NCBI GenBank assembly: GCA_965278945.1
Contig: OZ257128.1
Location: 1,984,001 to 2,048,000, forward strand
Direction of reading: 5' to 3'
Source of the DNA: UBA10649 sp965278945
GTDB lineage: Bacteria; Actinomycetota; Actinomycetes; S36-B12
Length of the DNA stretch: 64,000 bases
The notes beneath the pieces were generated by a model. It was not told the origin of the DNA. It made no database searches and worked only from the letters and a program-made list of their open reading frames with translations. A program made the position numbers and the translations under genes. Shown in pieces: positions 17,281 through 25,586 of the stretch (position 1 is its first letter; every line of letters starts with the position of its first letter).

Positions 17281-18452
17281 CAGGAGTCCCGGACCGACTC
17301 GTAGGCATCGAGCAGGACCGCGGCCTCGCTGGCCGTCAGCTCACGGCCGGTGACCTTGAGGAAGAACTGCGCCATGACATCGACGGGGTCGCGGCCGCGC
17401 GCGTCACCGCGCTCGCCAGCATTGGCGACGGGTCCGCCCGCGGGCTCGTGCACCTTCGCCAGCGCCCAGGGGAAGACGGCGTCGAGGCGGGCATGCATGC
17501 GCTCGGGATAGTCGTTGTCGGTGACAATCAGCTCGACGAAGTTCTTCCGGTGCTCGGCGAAGGACTCGCCGGTCAGGTCGTCCAGTAGGCCCGACAGCCG
17601 GCTCATCCCTCGCCCGTGCGGAAGGTCTACCCGCTCGACCGCCACGGCGCTCCCGGGTGCACCGATGTCGACGATGGCCACCGACTTGGAGTGCCCCGAC
17701 TCGGACACTGAGTATCGAAGAATCGAGCCGCTGTACGCGATGACGGGGTCGGCCTCGCGGACCGAGTGCGGGCGGTGCAGATGCCCAAGAGCCACGTACT
17801 GGAGGCCGTGCCCCGCGAAGCCGCGTGCCGCGACCACCTGGACGCCTCCAACCGAGAGGTCGCGCTCGCTGGTGGTCGTGAATGCGACGTCGTCGCCTCC
17901 CCCCGACACGAACGCGTGACCGATCGCGACGGCGCGCGGGCCGCCTCGGGCGGCGATGTCGGCAGCAACCAGTCGTAACGCCTGGGCCATGACGGCTTCG
18001 TGGCTGCGCTCGAGCGGCTCGCCCTCCGCACCGAGTTCGTGCCGCGCCACGTCGGGTTCGAGGAACGGCAGGGCGTAGATGACCACCTCGCCGTGGTCGT
18101 CACTCAGCTCGATTGCCGACCCGACATCCGAGGTGGAGCCGACGATCCGCACGCGATCTCTCAGCAGCCCGGAGTATGTCGCGAGGCGGTCGCCGCTGTC
18201 ATGGTTGCCCGACGTGATGATCGTGGTGATGTCCGCGGCATCCAGCCGGGAGAGGGCGGAGTTCAGGAGTCGGATCGACTCCACGGGAGGCACCGCGCGA
18301 TCGAAGACGTCGCCAGCGATGATGACGACGTCGACCTCGCGGCTGATCGCCAGTTCCACGATGAAGCCGACGGCGTCCTCCTGCGCCTCGCGCAGCGAGA
18401 AGCCGTGAAGGGTGCGACCAAGGTGCCAGTCGGACGTATGAAGGAGCCGCAC
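17280..18452 (-). CDS. sbcD: SbcD, Mre11-like nuclease subunit
   Basis: 390-residue calcineurin-like metallophosphoesterase. Metal-binding motifs are visible in order: TSDWHLGRTL near the N-terminus, AGDVFDRAVPP, TSGNHDSGDR, IGHAFVSGG and ALGHLHRPHS. It provides the Mn2+-dependent nuclease of SbcCD. The GTG start at 18452 is supported by TAGCGT seven bases upstream. It is translationally coupled to sbcC; the thioesterase gene follows. Confidence 0.93.
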   Translation of the reverse strand: MRLLHTSDWHLGRTLHGFSLREAQEDAVGFIVELAISREVDVVIIAGDVFDRAVPPVESIRLLNSALSRLDAADITTIITSGNHDSGDRLATYSGLLRDRVRIVGSTSDVGSAIELSDDHGEVVIYALPFLEPDVARHELGAEGEPLERSHEAVMAQALRLVAADIAARGGPRAVAIGHAFVSGGGDDVAFTTTSERDLSVGGVQVVAARGFAGHGLQYVALGHLHRPHSVREADPVIAYSGSILRYSVSESGHSKSVAIVDIGAPGSAVAVERVDLPHGRGMSRLSGLLDDLTGESFAEHRKNFVELIVTDNDYPERMHARLDAVFPWALAKVHEPAGGPVANAGERGDARGRDPVDVMAQFFLKVTGRELTASEAAVLLDAYESVRDS

Positions 18453-18459
18453 GTCCGGG

Positions 18460-18465
18460 ACGCTA
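18460..18465 (-). promoter_or_regulatory. -10 hexamer TAGCGT, leaderless sbcDC operon
   Basis: TAGCGT on the reverse strand, seven bases (CCCGGAC) before the GTG at 18452. Confidence 0.6.
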
Positions 18466-18508
18466 CCGCCTCACGGCGACATCGCGGCCCGCGACGAGAC
18501 GAGGTGGG

Positions 18509-19867
18509 TCAGGCGCCGACCTGCTGGGTCGAGTCGCCCGGACCGGGCTCGGACGGGTCGGTAGTGTCGGGGTTGCCCGTGACGCTGCCCAGTGCGGACT
18601 TCTTGAGCCACTTGTCCCAAGTGATGTTCCACAGGCCGCCGGGGCCGTTCCACGCCGGGACGACCTCGCCGCCGGTCTTGGAGTAGAACGCGACGTCGCC
18701 GGGGATGGTCTTGTCGTAGATCCACTTCGCATCGGCCTCGTACATGTTCGTGCAGCCGTGCGAGCCGTTGTAGCGGCCCAGTCGGCTGTACGCCCACGGT
18801 GCCGAGTGCATGAACTCGCCGGTCGGCGTCAGCCGGGTATTCCAGGGAATGTCCGCCAGGACGTAGGGCTCCTCCTCGGAGGGGTCCAGTCCCAGAGCCA
18901 CGCTGGTGTAAGTGTGCGTCGGCTCCTTCTGGGTGCTGATGACCTTGACGCCGTTGCGGCTCTCCCAGCCCGCCTTGCCGAGCGACACCGGGAAGTCCTT
19001 GACCTTCTCGCCGTCGATGTAGACCTTCATGCGTCGCGTCGAGCCGTCGACCTTCATGATCAGCTTGCGCGCCGTCTTGAACGTGTAGGAGGTGCCCAGC
19101 TTCTTCGAGCCGACGAGGTAGGTCTTGCCGGACTTGCCGAGAACGGCGCGATCCAGGGTCGACGTGATCGTGATCGTCGCGTGGCCGGGCCAGTACTTGA
19201 GCGGGCGGAACACGACGCTGCGGTCATCCATCCATCCCCACGCGCCCTTTACCTTGCGCTCCTTGCCGTCGGGCGTCTTCGCCATGACGATCAAGTGGCT
19301 CTCGACGACCCTCTTGTCGGGGATCGCACGGCTGAAGGTCAGCTCGGGCAGCGTGCCCACGCCGAGCTTGACCCGCGAACCGTCGACGCCGAGGCTGTTG
19401 CTCGCCGCGTTGAACGAGGCGTTGACCCAGGCGCGGGGCTTGGGCAGCTTGGCGGGCTTGTCCGGATCGGCACCGGCGGGGATCGACGGCACGCCCGTGG
19501 CGACCGCGCTGGGAATGCTGGCGCCGATCGCGTTCACCGCGCGCAGCACGACTGAGTAGGTACGGCCGTTGCTGAGGCTGGTCAGGGTGCACGATCCGGG
19601 GGTGGGCGCGCAGACCCACCAGGTCACTCCCCCGTCGACGCTGATCTCGTACCTGGTGACCGGGGTGCCGCCGTCGGTCAGGGGCGGGGCGTAGGTCACG
19701 ACCAGTTGCCCGGTGCCGGTTCCGCCGATCACCGAGGTGATCGTCGGCGCACCCGGGGCAATCGCGGCGGGGACGACGACGGGCGCCTGCGCGGGAGCGG
19801 CCACGGCCCCTGCAGGTACTGCCACGGCCGTCACCAGCAGGCCGGAGACAGCTATCGCGAGGGCCAT
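18509..19867 (-). CDS. secreted L,D-transpeptidase with fibronectin-III and Ig-like domains
   Basis: About 452 residues from the ATG at 19867, which has GAGGTGA 11 bases upstream; an open frame runs further up to 19933. Signal peptide at about 1-28, a fibronectin type III-like domain at about 35-125 (PGAPTITSV ... LRAVNAIGAS), a linker, an actinobacterial Ig-like LDT domain, then the YkuD catalytic domain with HSAPWAYSRLG and the active-site SHGCTNM. It forms 3-3 peptidoglycan cross-links. A Pro/Asp/Ser-rich tail ends the protein. The family usually has Ig-like N-terminal domains; the FnIII module is less usual. Confidence 0.88.
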   Translation of the reverse strand: MALAIAVSGLLVTAVAVPAGAVAAPAQAPVVVPAAIAPGAPTITSVIGGTGTGQLVVTYAPPLTDGGTPVTRYEISVDGGVTWWVCAPTPGSCTLTSLSNGRTYSVVLRAVNAIGASIPSAVATGVPSIPAGADPDKPAKLPKPRAWVNASFNAASNSLGVDGSRVKLGVGTLPELTFSRAIPDKRVVESHLIVMAKTPDGKERKVKGAWGWMDDRSVVFRPLKYWPGHATITITSTLDRAVLGKSGKTYLVGSKKLGTSYTFKTARKLIMKVDGSTRRMKVYIDGEKVKDFPVSLGKAGWESRNGVKVISTQKEPTHTYTSVALGLDPSEEEPYVLADIPWNTRLTPTGEFMHSAPWAYSRLGRYNGSHGCTNMYEADAKWIYDKTIPGDVAFYSKTGGEVVPAWNGPGGLWNITWDKWLKKSALGSVTGNPDTTDPSEPGPGDSTQQVGA

Positions 19868-19914
19868 GCGTAGGGGATTCACCTCATAAGAGTACGTCCC
19901 ACATCTGGATGCTT

Positions 19915-19933
19915 TTGCCGCTACGGTCGGCAA
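19915..19933. promoter_or_regulatory. inverted repeat TTGCCG-N7-CGGCAA, candidate operator
   Basis: Perfect 6-bp arms at 19915-19920 and 19928-19933 lie between the divergent L,D-transpeptidase and sugar-porter genes. The size and placement fit a dimeric repressor site, for instance LacI- or GntR-like; no such regulator is adjacent. Confidence 0.35.
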
Positions 19934-19989
19934 CGGTCCGGCTTAGGACCGCGAACCTGTTTGGTGTGACGAACCTCACGGAGGAAGCC

Positions 19990-21453
19990 ATGGCGCACGG
20001 AGTTCCCGTCCTAGCCGCAAACGGGCCAGCGGAGGGCTACCGAACCCGCCGCGTCGTCCGACTGGCAAGCACGGCCGCTCTCGGTGGATTCCTGTTCGGC
20101 TTCGACTCCGCGGTGATCAATGGCGCGAACACCGCCATCGCCGAGACGTTCGGGCTTGGTTCGGGGCTCATGGCATTCGTGGTGTCCATAGCCCTGATCG
20201 GCTCGGCCGTGGGCGCGTGGTTCGCAGGCCAGCTCGCCGACGCCTTCGGACGACGACGGGTGATGCTGATCGCCGCAGTGCTGTTCGCGGTCAGCGCGAT
20301 CGGCACGGCATTCCCCCCGAATGTCGAAGTCCTGATGGTGTGGCGACTCATCGGGGGTGCGGGAATCGGCGTGGCGAGCGTCGTGGCCCCGATGTACATC
20401 GCCGAGATCTCCCCTGCGCAGCTGCGCGGCCGCATGGGCTCCCTGCAGCAGTTGGCGATCGTGCTAGGCATCTTCACCACCGCGGTGACCAACTACGTGA
20501 TCGTGTCGCTCGCCGGCAGCTCGACGTCCGACTGGCTGTTCGGCATCGAGGCCTGGCGCTGGATGTTCCTCATCATGCTGTTCCCTGCAGCGCTCTACTT
20601 CCTCATGGCCTTGCGCATTCCCGAGTCGCCACGGTTCCTCGTCGAGCGCGGGAAACTCGATCAGGCCCGAGCGGTGCTGGAGTCCGTCTTCACCACTGAC
20701 CAGAGTTCCAAGGTGCTGGAGATCCAAAAGTCGATGGAGGGAGCCAACAAGGCTTCCTTCAGCGACCTGCGCGGTTCCAGATTCGGTCTCATGCCGATCG
20801 TCTGGATCGGCATCCTGCTCAGCGCGTTCCAGCAGTTCGTCGGGATCAACGCGGTCTTCTACTACTCCAACCTGATCTGGGAGTCCGTCGGCTTCAGCCA
20901 GGACCAGGCCTTTCTCACGTCGATGATCACCAACTTCGTCAACGTCGCGACCACTCTCGTCGCCATCGCCCTGATCGACCGCATCGGGCGCAAGCGCCTG
21001 CTGCTCTTCGGCTCGAGCGGCATGGTCGTGATGCTGGCGACCCTGACCGTCATCTTCGGCACCGCGCCTCAGGTGTCCAACGGGGAGGGCGGCATGGAGC
21101 CGTCACTGGTGGGAGCCGCCTCCGCATTCGCCGTGGTCGCCTTCAACCTGTACGTCGTCTTCTTCGGCATGTCGTGGGGACCGGTCGTCTGGGTGCTCCT
21201 CGGGGAGATGTTCCCGAACCGGATCCGGGCAGCGGCACTCGCGCTGGCGGCATCCGCGCAATGGATCGCGAACTTCATCGTGTCAAGCGCGTTCCCGCCG
21301 GTCGCGGCCCGCAGCCTGACCATTGCCTACGGCATCTTCACCGTCTTCGCGATCGCGTCGATCATCTTCGTCAAGAAGAAGGTGCCCGAGACGATGGGCA
21401 AGTCGCTGGAGCAGATCAGCGAGGAAGCCGAGGCCGTCAAGGTTCCCGCCTGA
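19990..21453 (+). CDS. sugar:proton symporter, MFS sugar-porter family
   Basis: 487 residues from the ATG at 19990, preceded by GGAGG. Twelve hydrophobic segments, GRR after helix 2 (DAFGRRRVM), PESPRFLVERGK at the end of helix 6, the GRKRLL repeat in the second half, and the C-terminal PETMGKSLEQI are the signatures of XylE/GlcP/glucose-transporter-like porters. Probably imports a hexose or pentose; the exact sugar cannot be read. No sugar catabolic genes adjoin it. Its stop abuts that of the convergent HIT-like gene. Confidence 0.87.
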   Translation: MAHGVPVLAANGPAEGYRTRRVVRLASTAALGGFLFGFDSAVINGANTAIAETFGLGSGLMAFVVSIALIGSAVGAWFAGQLADAFGRRRVMLIAAVLFAVSAIGTAFPPNVEVLMVWRLIGGAGIGVASVVAPMYIAEISPAQLRGRMGSLQQLAIVLGIFTTAVTNYVIVSLAGSSTSDWLFGIEAWRWMFLIMLFPAALYFLMALRIPESPRFLVERGKLDQARAVLESVFTTDQSSKVLEIQKSMEGANKASFSDLRGSRFGLMPIVWIGILLSAFQQFVGINAVFYYSNLIWESVGFSQDQAFLTSMITNFVNVATTLVAIALIDRIGRKRLLLFGSSGMVVMLATLTVIFGTAPQVSNGEGGMEPSLVGAASAFAVVAFNLYVVFFGMSWGPVVWVLLGEMFPNRIRAAALALAASAQWIANFIVSSAFPPVAARSLTIAYGIFTVFAIASIIFVKKKVPETMGKSLEQISEEAEAVKVPA

Positions 21454-22068
21454 TCACTCCGCGGCGAGGGCGATCCGCAGGGCCGCGAGGTCCGCGTCCC
21501 AGTCCTCCTGCGCCATGGGCGGCAGGAGGTCGAACCAGTCAGGCAGGCCCGACCCGCGCAGTTGCATCATCCCGGCGGGGCGCACGAAGAACCAGATGTG
21601 CAAGTGCTCGGCTCCGTCGCCCCATCGATTGACGTGCACGCGACCGACACCAGGCAGCGTCTCGATGGCACGGGTGACCTTGACGATCAGGCGTCCGAGC
21701 TCGGCCGCCGAGTCATCGTCGAGACCGCTGAGGTCGACATGTGCACGTGGCTCGAGAAACAACGTCAGCAGCGGATGCGGGCCACCGGCCAGCTCCCTGA
21801 CGGTCCACCGGCCATCAGTCCACAGGGACTCCGACGGCCCGCGAGCGCAGACCCCGCAGTCGACGCCGCCCGCGCCGGACAGCGGCGGTTCGGGCAGGAC
21901 GAGGTCGTCGAGCGGCCTGATCGAGAAGTCTCCGTCGAACGGGAAGATGTCCCACGTCACGGACTCCCCGAGCGGGAGCCGGCCATCCGCCGACTCGGCG
22001 GCCCGCGCGCGAGTCGTCGCGATCAGTGCTTCTCCACGACTGCCCTGACTGCGTGCGTCGGTGACCAT
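21454..22068 (-). CDS. HIT-superfamily protein with altered histidine triad
   Basis: 204 residues. An N-terminal zinc-knuckle-like CGVC at about 70, then a HIT core with VHVNRWGDGAEHLHIWFFVRP. The canonical triad H-x-H-x-H reads HLHIW, so the third His is a Trp; GalT-type members carry Gln there. The nucleophilic middle His is kept. Nucleotide hydrolase or transferase activity is plausible but unproven. Starts at an ATG with TACCGT seven bases upstream, divergent from the ABC transporter genes 43 bp away. Confidence 0.65.
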   Translation of the reverse strand: MVTDARSQGSRGEALIATTRARAAESADGRLPLGESVTWDIFPFDGDFSIRPLDDLVLPEPPLSGAGGVDCGVCARGPSESLWTDGRWTVRELAGGPHPLLTLFLEPRAHVDLSGLDDDSAAELGRLIVKVTRAIETLPGVGRVHVNRWGDGAEHLHIWFFVRPAGMMQLRGSGLPDWFDLLPPMAQEDWDADLAALRIALAAE

Positions 22069-22075
22069 GGATCAG

Positions 22076-22081
22076 ACGGTA
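22076..22081 (-). promoter_or_regulatory. -10 hexamer TACCGT, leaderless HIT-like gene
   Basis: TACCGT on the reverse strand, seven bases before the ATG at 22068. Confidence 0.55.
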
Positions 22082-22099
22082 TCGCCGACCGCCACCAGA

Positions 22100-22105
22100 T
22101 AGCGT
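22100..22105 (+). promoter_or_regulatory. -10 hexamer TAGCGT, leaderless ABC operon
   Basis: TAGCGT ends six bases before the GTG at 22112, facing away from the TACCGT of the HIT-like gene. Confidence 0.55.
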
Positions 22106-22111
22106 GGATGC

Positions 22112-23038
22112 GTGACTCCAGTTGGCACGCCCCTTCACGTCATCTCTCTTACCAAGAAGTTCGGCAAGGTCACCGCGGTCAACGACCTGACCTTCGAGGT
22201 CAGGCCCGGTCGGGTGACCGGTTTCCTCGGCCCGAACGGATCCGGCAAGACGACCACCCTGCGCTGCCTGCTGGGCCTGGTCACGCCGACGTCAGGCTCG
22301 GCGCTCGTTGGCGACTCGACCTATCCGCATCTGGCCCATCCCAGCCACAGCGTCGGCGCCGCGCTGGAGGCGAGCGGCTTCCATCCGGCCCGCTCCGCAC
22401 GCAGCCACCTGCGCATCGTCGCGGCGGCGGGAGGGATCGAGGACGCGCGGGTCGACAAGGTTCTCGAGACGGTCGGCCTCACGGCGGCTGCCACGCGCAA
22501 GGTCGGCGGCTACTCGCTGGGAATGCGCCAGCGACTGGCCCTTGCCGGAGCGCTGCTGGGCGACCCCGGGGTGCTGATCCTCGACGAGCCGGCCAACGGC
22601 CTGGACCCCGAGGGCATCGCCTGGCTGCGCATGTTCCTTCGCGCGCTGGCCGCCGAGGGTCGAACCGTGCTGGTGTCCAGCCACGTGCTGTCGGAAGTTC
22701 AGCAGACCGTCGACGACGTCATCATCATCAGCAAGGGGGTCCTGGTGCATGCCGGCACGCTTGCGGATCTCGAGTCCTCGACGAGCACGCGGGTGGTGGT
22801 TCGGACTCCGTCCACTCAGCAGCTGGCCGACGCGCTGCTTCGCAGCGAGACCGCCGACGTCTCGGTCGAGATTGCTGCGGACGGATCCCTCAGCGTTGCC
22901 GGGCTCAGCACCGACGAGATCGGCCATGTCGCCTTCACCAACGGGGTCGAGCTGCACGAGCTGCGTGGTGAGGCGGGCGACCTCGAACGCGTCTTCCTCG
23001 AGCTGACCGCCTCGGGAAACCCGGGAGGCGCGCTGTGA
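22112..23038 (+). CDS. ABC-2 type exporter ATPase
   Basis: 308 residues. Walker A GPNGSGKT at 40-47, a YSLGMRQ signature in place of LSGGQ (usual for drug/antibiotic-type ABC-2 ATPases), Walker B VLILDEP and a switch His in SSHVLSE. The last 80 residues are the extra regulatory tail of this subfamily. It would energise the permease encoded next, whose GTG overlaps this stop by four bases. The substrate is unknown. Confidence 0.9.
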   Translation: MTPVGTPLHVISLTKKFGKVTAVNDLTFEVRPGRVTGFLGPNGSGKTTTLRCLLGLVTPTSGSALVGDSTYPHLAHPSHSVGAALEASGFHPARSARSHLRIVAAAGGIEDARVDKVLETVGLTAAATRKVGGYSLGMRQRLALAGALLGDPGVLILDEPANGLDPEGIAWLRMFLRALAAEGRTVLVSSHVLSEVQQTVDDVIIISKGVLVHAGTLADLESSTSTRVVVRTPSTQQLADALLRSETADVSVEIAADGSLSVAGLSTDEIGHVAFTNGVELHELRGEAGDLERVFLELTASGNPGGAL

Positions 23039-23820
23039 GCGGCGGAATGCTCTCGCTCATGAAGTCGGAGTGGCGCAAGATCGCCTCGACGAAACTCCTG
23101 TGGATCCTGCTCGTGTCGTCGATCGCCTTCAACGCCCTGAACGTCGTGATCCTCGTCCTGGTCGCTCCCGACACCATCGCCGGTCTCGCGGACAAGAGTC
23201 CTCTGGAGGATTCCTCTTACCTGACCACCGTGCTTGCCACCGCCGGCGGCGCGTCCGTGTTCGTCCTCATCCTCGGCATCATCGGCATGACCGGCGAGTA
23301 CCGCCACATGACGATCACGTCGACTCTGCTGGCCACTCCGCGCCGCAGCCGGGTGCTGATCGGCAAGGGACTGATGTACGCGATCGTCGGCGCCGCCTTC
23401 GCCGTGGTCAATGTCATCGCCATCACCGTGATCACGCTGCTGGCGCTCCTTGGCAAGGATCACGCGCCGATCGATGCCGGCATGGTCGGATCCATCCTGG
23501 TCGGCGTCACGCTCGGCCTGGCGATCTACGCGGTCGTCGGAGTCAGCGTGGGCGCCCTGATCAAGAACCAGGTCGCCGCGATCGTCATCGCAATCATCTG
23601 GGTTCTACTGGTCGAGCCACTCGTGGGCCTGTTTCTCGAAGGCAGCGCGAAGTGGATGCCCGGAGGCGCGCTCAACGCAGCGATGAATGTCACCACCGAC
23701 GCGGAGCTCGGCAGCGTCGACGTGCTCCCCGTGTGGGGCGGTGCCGCACTGCTGCTCGTGTACGCCATCGTGTTCGCCGCGATCGCGTCGGTCACCACCG
23801 TCCGGCGAGACATAACGTGA
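23035..23820 (+). CDS. ABC-2 type exporter permease
   Basis: 261 residues with about six membrane helices (first near 20-40, later ones around 60-80, 105-135, 145-165, 180-200 and 235-255). An amphipathic N-terminus, MKSEWRKIASTKLLWILL, is characteristic of ABC-2 permeases working with CcmA/NatA-like ATPases. Overlaps the ATPase gene (GTGA) and the following secreted-protein gene (TGATG), so the three are an operon. Confidence 0.87.
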   Translation: MSGGMLSLMKSEWRKIASTKLLWILLVSSIAFNALNVVILVLVAPDTIAGLADKSPLEDSSYLTTVLATAGGASVFVLILGIIGMTGEYRHMTITSTLLATPRRSRVLIGKGLMYAIVGAAFAVVNVIAITVITLLALLGKDHAPIDAGMVGSILVGVTLGLAIYAVVGVSVGALIKNQVAAIVIAIIWVLLVEPLVGLFLEGSAKWMPGGALNAAMNVTTDAELGSVDVLPVWGGAALLLVYAIVFAAIASVTTVRRDIT

Positions 23821-24515
23821 TGCTGGCGGCCGCGGCCGCCGGCTTCATCATCGCTGCGATCGCTCCCGCGACCGTCGTGGCGGCACCGGTCGCCTCGGAT
23901 CCATGCGCCCGCCAGTCGCAGTGCTACGAGTTCGGTCGTGCGGACGTCACCGGAGACGGCACGGTGGATCGGATCGGCTACCGCGTAGTCGGTTTCGATC
24001 CCGACAAGCCGTTCGGCAAGGTGACGCTTCGCGTCATCGTGGCAACCCTCGACGGCCAGCGGTTCTCGTACGACTCCACACATCGACTGGCGATCGAGGG
24101 GCCTTACGGTGCGGCTCCCATCGACGGCGTGCCCGGAGCGGAGATCGCGCTGTCCTGGCTGCGCGGGGCGCACACCTCCGTGGTCGAGGTCGTCACCTTC
24201 CGAGACGGCAGGCTCGTCGCGGAGAAGAGCTGGCTTCGCGACGGTTCGTCCACCTACGGCGTCGGAGTCGAATGGATTCCAGGGCTGACGCCGCAGGCAC
24301 CGATCATGCGCCGGTGCGCCTACACGGACCCCGAAACGGCGTCGGGCAGGCCCCGCCTGCGCACGACGACCATCGACTTCACGTGGCATCAAGGCGCGTG
24401 GATTGCAGGTCAGCCGACCTTCGCCGACTATCGCGTGGTCGAGCGCGTGCCCTGGCAGTGCTCTCGGTTCCGTGTTCCGGGTATGTCACGGTTTCCCATG
24501 AACATCTTCGGGTAG
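23820..24515 (+). CDS. secreted protein of unknown function, third gene of ABC operon
   Basis: 231 residues (a GTG at 23817 directly before the ATG is an equivalent start). Signal peptide over residues 1-22 ending near VVAAPVA. The mature protein begins with DPCARQSQCYEFGRADVTGDGTVDRIGYR, an Asp-rich loop like FG-GAP/EF-type calcium turns, and has four further Cys-pairing candidates. I recognise no enzyme motif. Translational coupling with the exporter suggests a joint role at the cell surface. Confidence 0.75.
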   Translation: MLAAAAAGFIIAAIAPATVVAAPVASDPCARQSQCYEFGRADVTGDGTVDRIGYRVVGFDPDKPFGKVTLRVIVATLDGQRFSYDSTHRLAIEGPYGAAPIDGVPGAEIALSWLRGAHTSVVEVVTFRDGRLVAEKSWLRDGSSTYGVGVEWIPGLTPQAPIMRRCAYTDPETASGRPRLRTTTIDFTWHQGAWIAGQPTFADYRVVERVPWQCSRFRVPGMSRFPMNIFG

Positions 24516-24528
24516 CGCAATTCGCGCG

Positions 24529-24534
24529 TAGCGT
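24529..24534 (+). promoter_or_regulatory. -10 hexamer TAGCGT, leaderless CAP-protein gene
   Basis: TAGCGT ends seven bases before the GTG at 24542. A separate GTTT-N15-GGGTAG match to SigF-type promoters lies at 24491-24515, so a second promoter is possible. Confidence 0.5.
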
Positions 24535-24541
24535 GCCCGGC

Positions 24542-25507
24542 GTGCGTCGTCAGGCGATCATCTCGGTGGCGGTCGCCGCCGCGCTCACGATCGTCGGCAG
24601 TGCTGCCGCCGGTGCGGCCGACCGCCAGATTGACACCACCAGCCGAGCCTCGGTCATCGACTCCTACCGCTCCTGGCTGGAGCCCACGCTCGACGTCCCA
24701 GTCGGATGGACGGGCAGCGTCGAATCGTGCCGTGTGGGGACGTCGACGGTGGCCGACCGCAGGGCGACTCTCGCGGCCGTCAACTACATGCGAGCCATGG
24801 CCAGGCTGCCCGCCGTCGTGCTCCGAGCCGAGTTCAACTCGATGGCGCGAGCTGCAGCACTCATCACTGACGCCAATGGATACGTGGACCACTCGCCGCC
24901 GCGAGCCGCGACGTGCTGGACTCGAGCCGGATTCAACGGGGCAAGTCAGAGCAATCTGGCCCTGGCCTACGGATTCGAGACGGTCGACGGCCAGGAACCG
25001 CGCACCGCGGCGACCGGTGCGCGCGCGATCGTGTCGTACATGCTCGACCCCGGCAGAACCAACGACATCGTCGGTCACAGGCGCTGGATTCTCTACCAGC
25101 AGTTGCGGCGGATAGGGACGGGCAGCACCACACGCGCCAACGCGCTGTACGTCGTCGATCGTCCGTTCGGACGGCGCGGAACGTTCTGGGTGCCGTGGCC
25201 GACCGCCGGCTTCTTCCCGCGCGAAATCGAACCCCAGGGACGCTGGTCGCTGTCCTACCCCGGAGCGAAGTTCGCGAATGCGACAGTCGAGGTCAGCACC
25301 CCCCACGGTGTCGTCCCCGTCACGACTGCCGCCAACGTCACGGGCTACGCCGACAACACCATCGCCTGGGACATGACCCTGCCGCCGGAATACTCGGCAG
25401 CCAGCGACGACTACGCCGTGACCGTCACCGTCTCGGGCATCGGCATGCCCGGCGGCGGGGTCGTCTCGCACCGGTGGACGACGGTGTTGGTTCGAGCCGC
25501 TACGTGA
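24542..25507 (+). CDS. secreted CAP/SCP-domain protein
   Basis: 321 residues, signal peptide at about 1-26. Residues 60-200 resemble the CAP (cysteine-rich secretory protein/antigen 5/PR-1) fold: VNYMRAMARLPAVVLRAEFNS with the following ARAAALI helix, a VDHSPP His and a GHRRWIL block. The C-terminal 90 residues form a separate beta-rich domain. Bacterial CAP proteins are extracellular; their activity is uncertain. The start is set by a -10 hexamer seven bases upstream. It follows the ABC operon in the same direction. Confidence 0.72.
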   Translation: MRRQAIISVAVAAALTIVGSAAAGAADRQIDTTSRASVIDSYRSWLEPTLDVPVGWTGSVESCRVGTSTVADRRATLAAVNYMRAMARLPAVVLRAEFNSMARAAALITDANGYVDHSPPRAATCWTRAGFNGASQSNLALAYGFETVDGQEPRTAATGARAIVSYMLDPGRTNDIVGHRRWILYQQLRRIGTGSTTRANALYVVDRPFGRRGTFWVPWPTAGFFPREIEPQGRWSLSYPGAKFANATVEVSTPHGVVPVTTAANVTGYADNTIAWDMTLPPEYSAASDDYAVTVTVSGIGMPGGGVVSHRWTTVLVRAAT

Positions 25508-25586
25508 TTCCCGGATGCGCCGCCCGGCTACTCTGGTCTAGAGCGCCCGGCCTCGAGGCGCCGCAGCATGCGAGAGGATCACCACC

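Noticed and set aside
24491..24515. GTTT-N15-GGGTAG as the main promoter of the CAP-protein gene (SigF type).
   Set aside because: It fits the SigF consensus, but TAGCGT seven bases before the GTG matches the leaderless pattern of many other genes here, so it is kept only as a possible second promoter.
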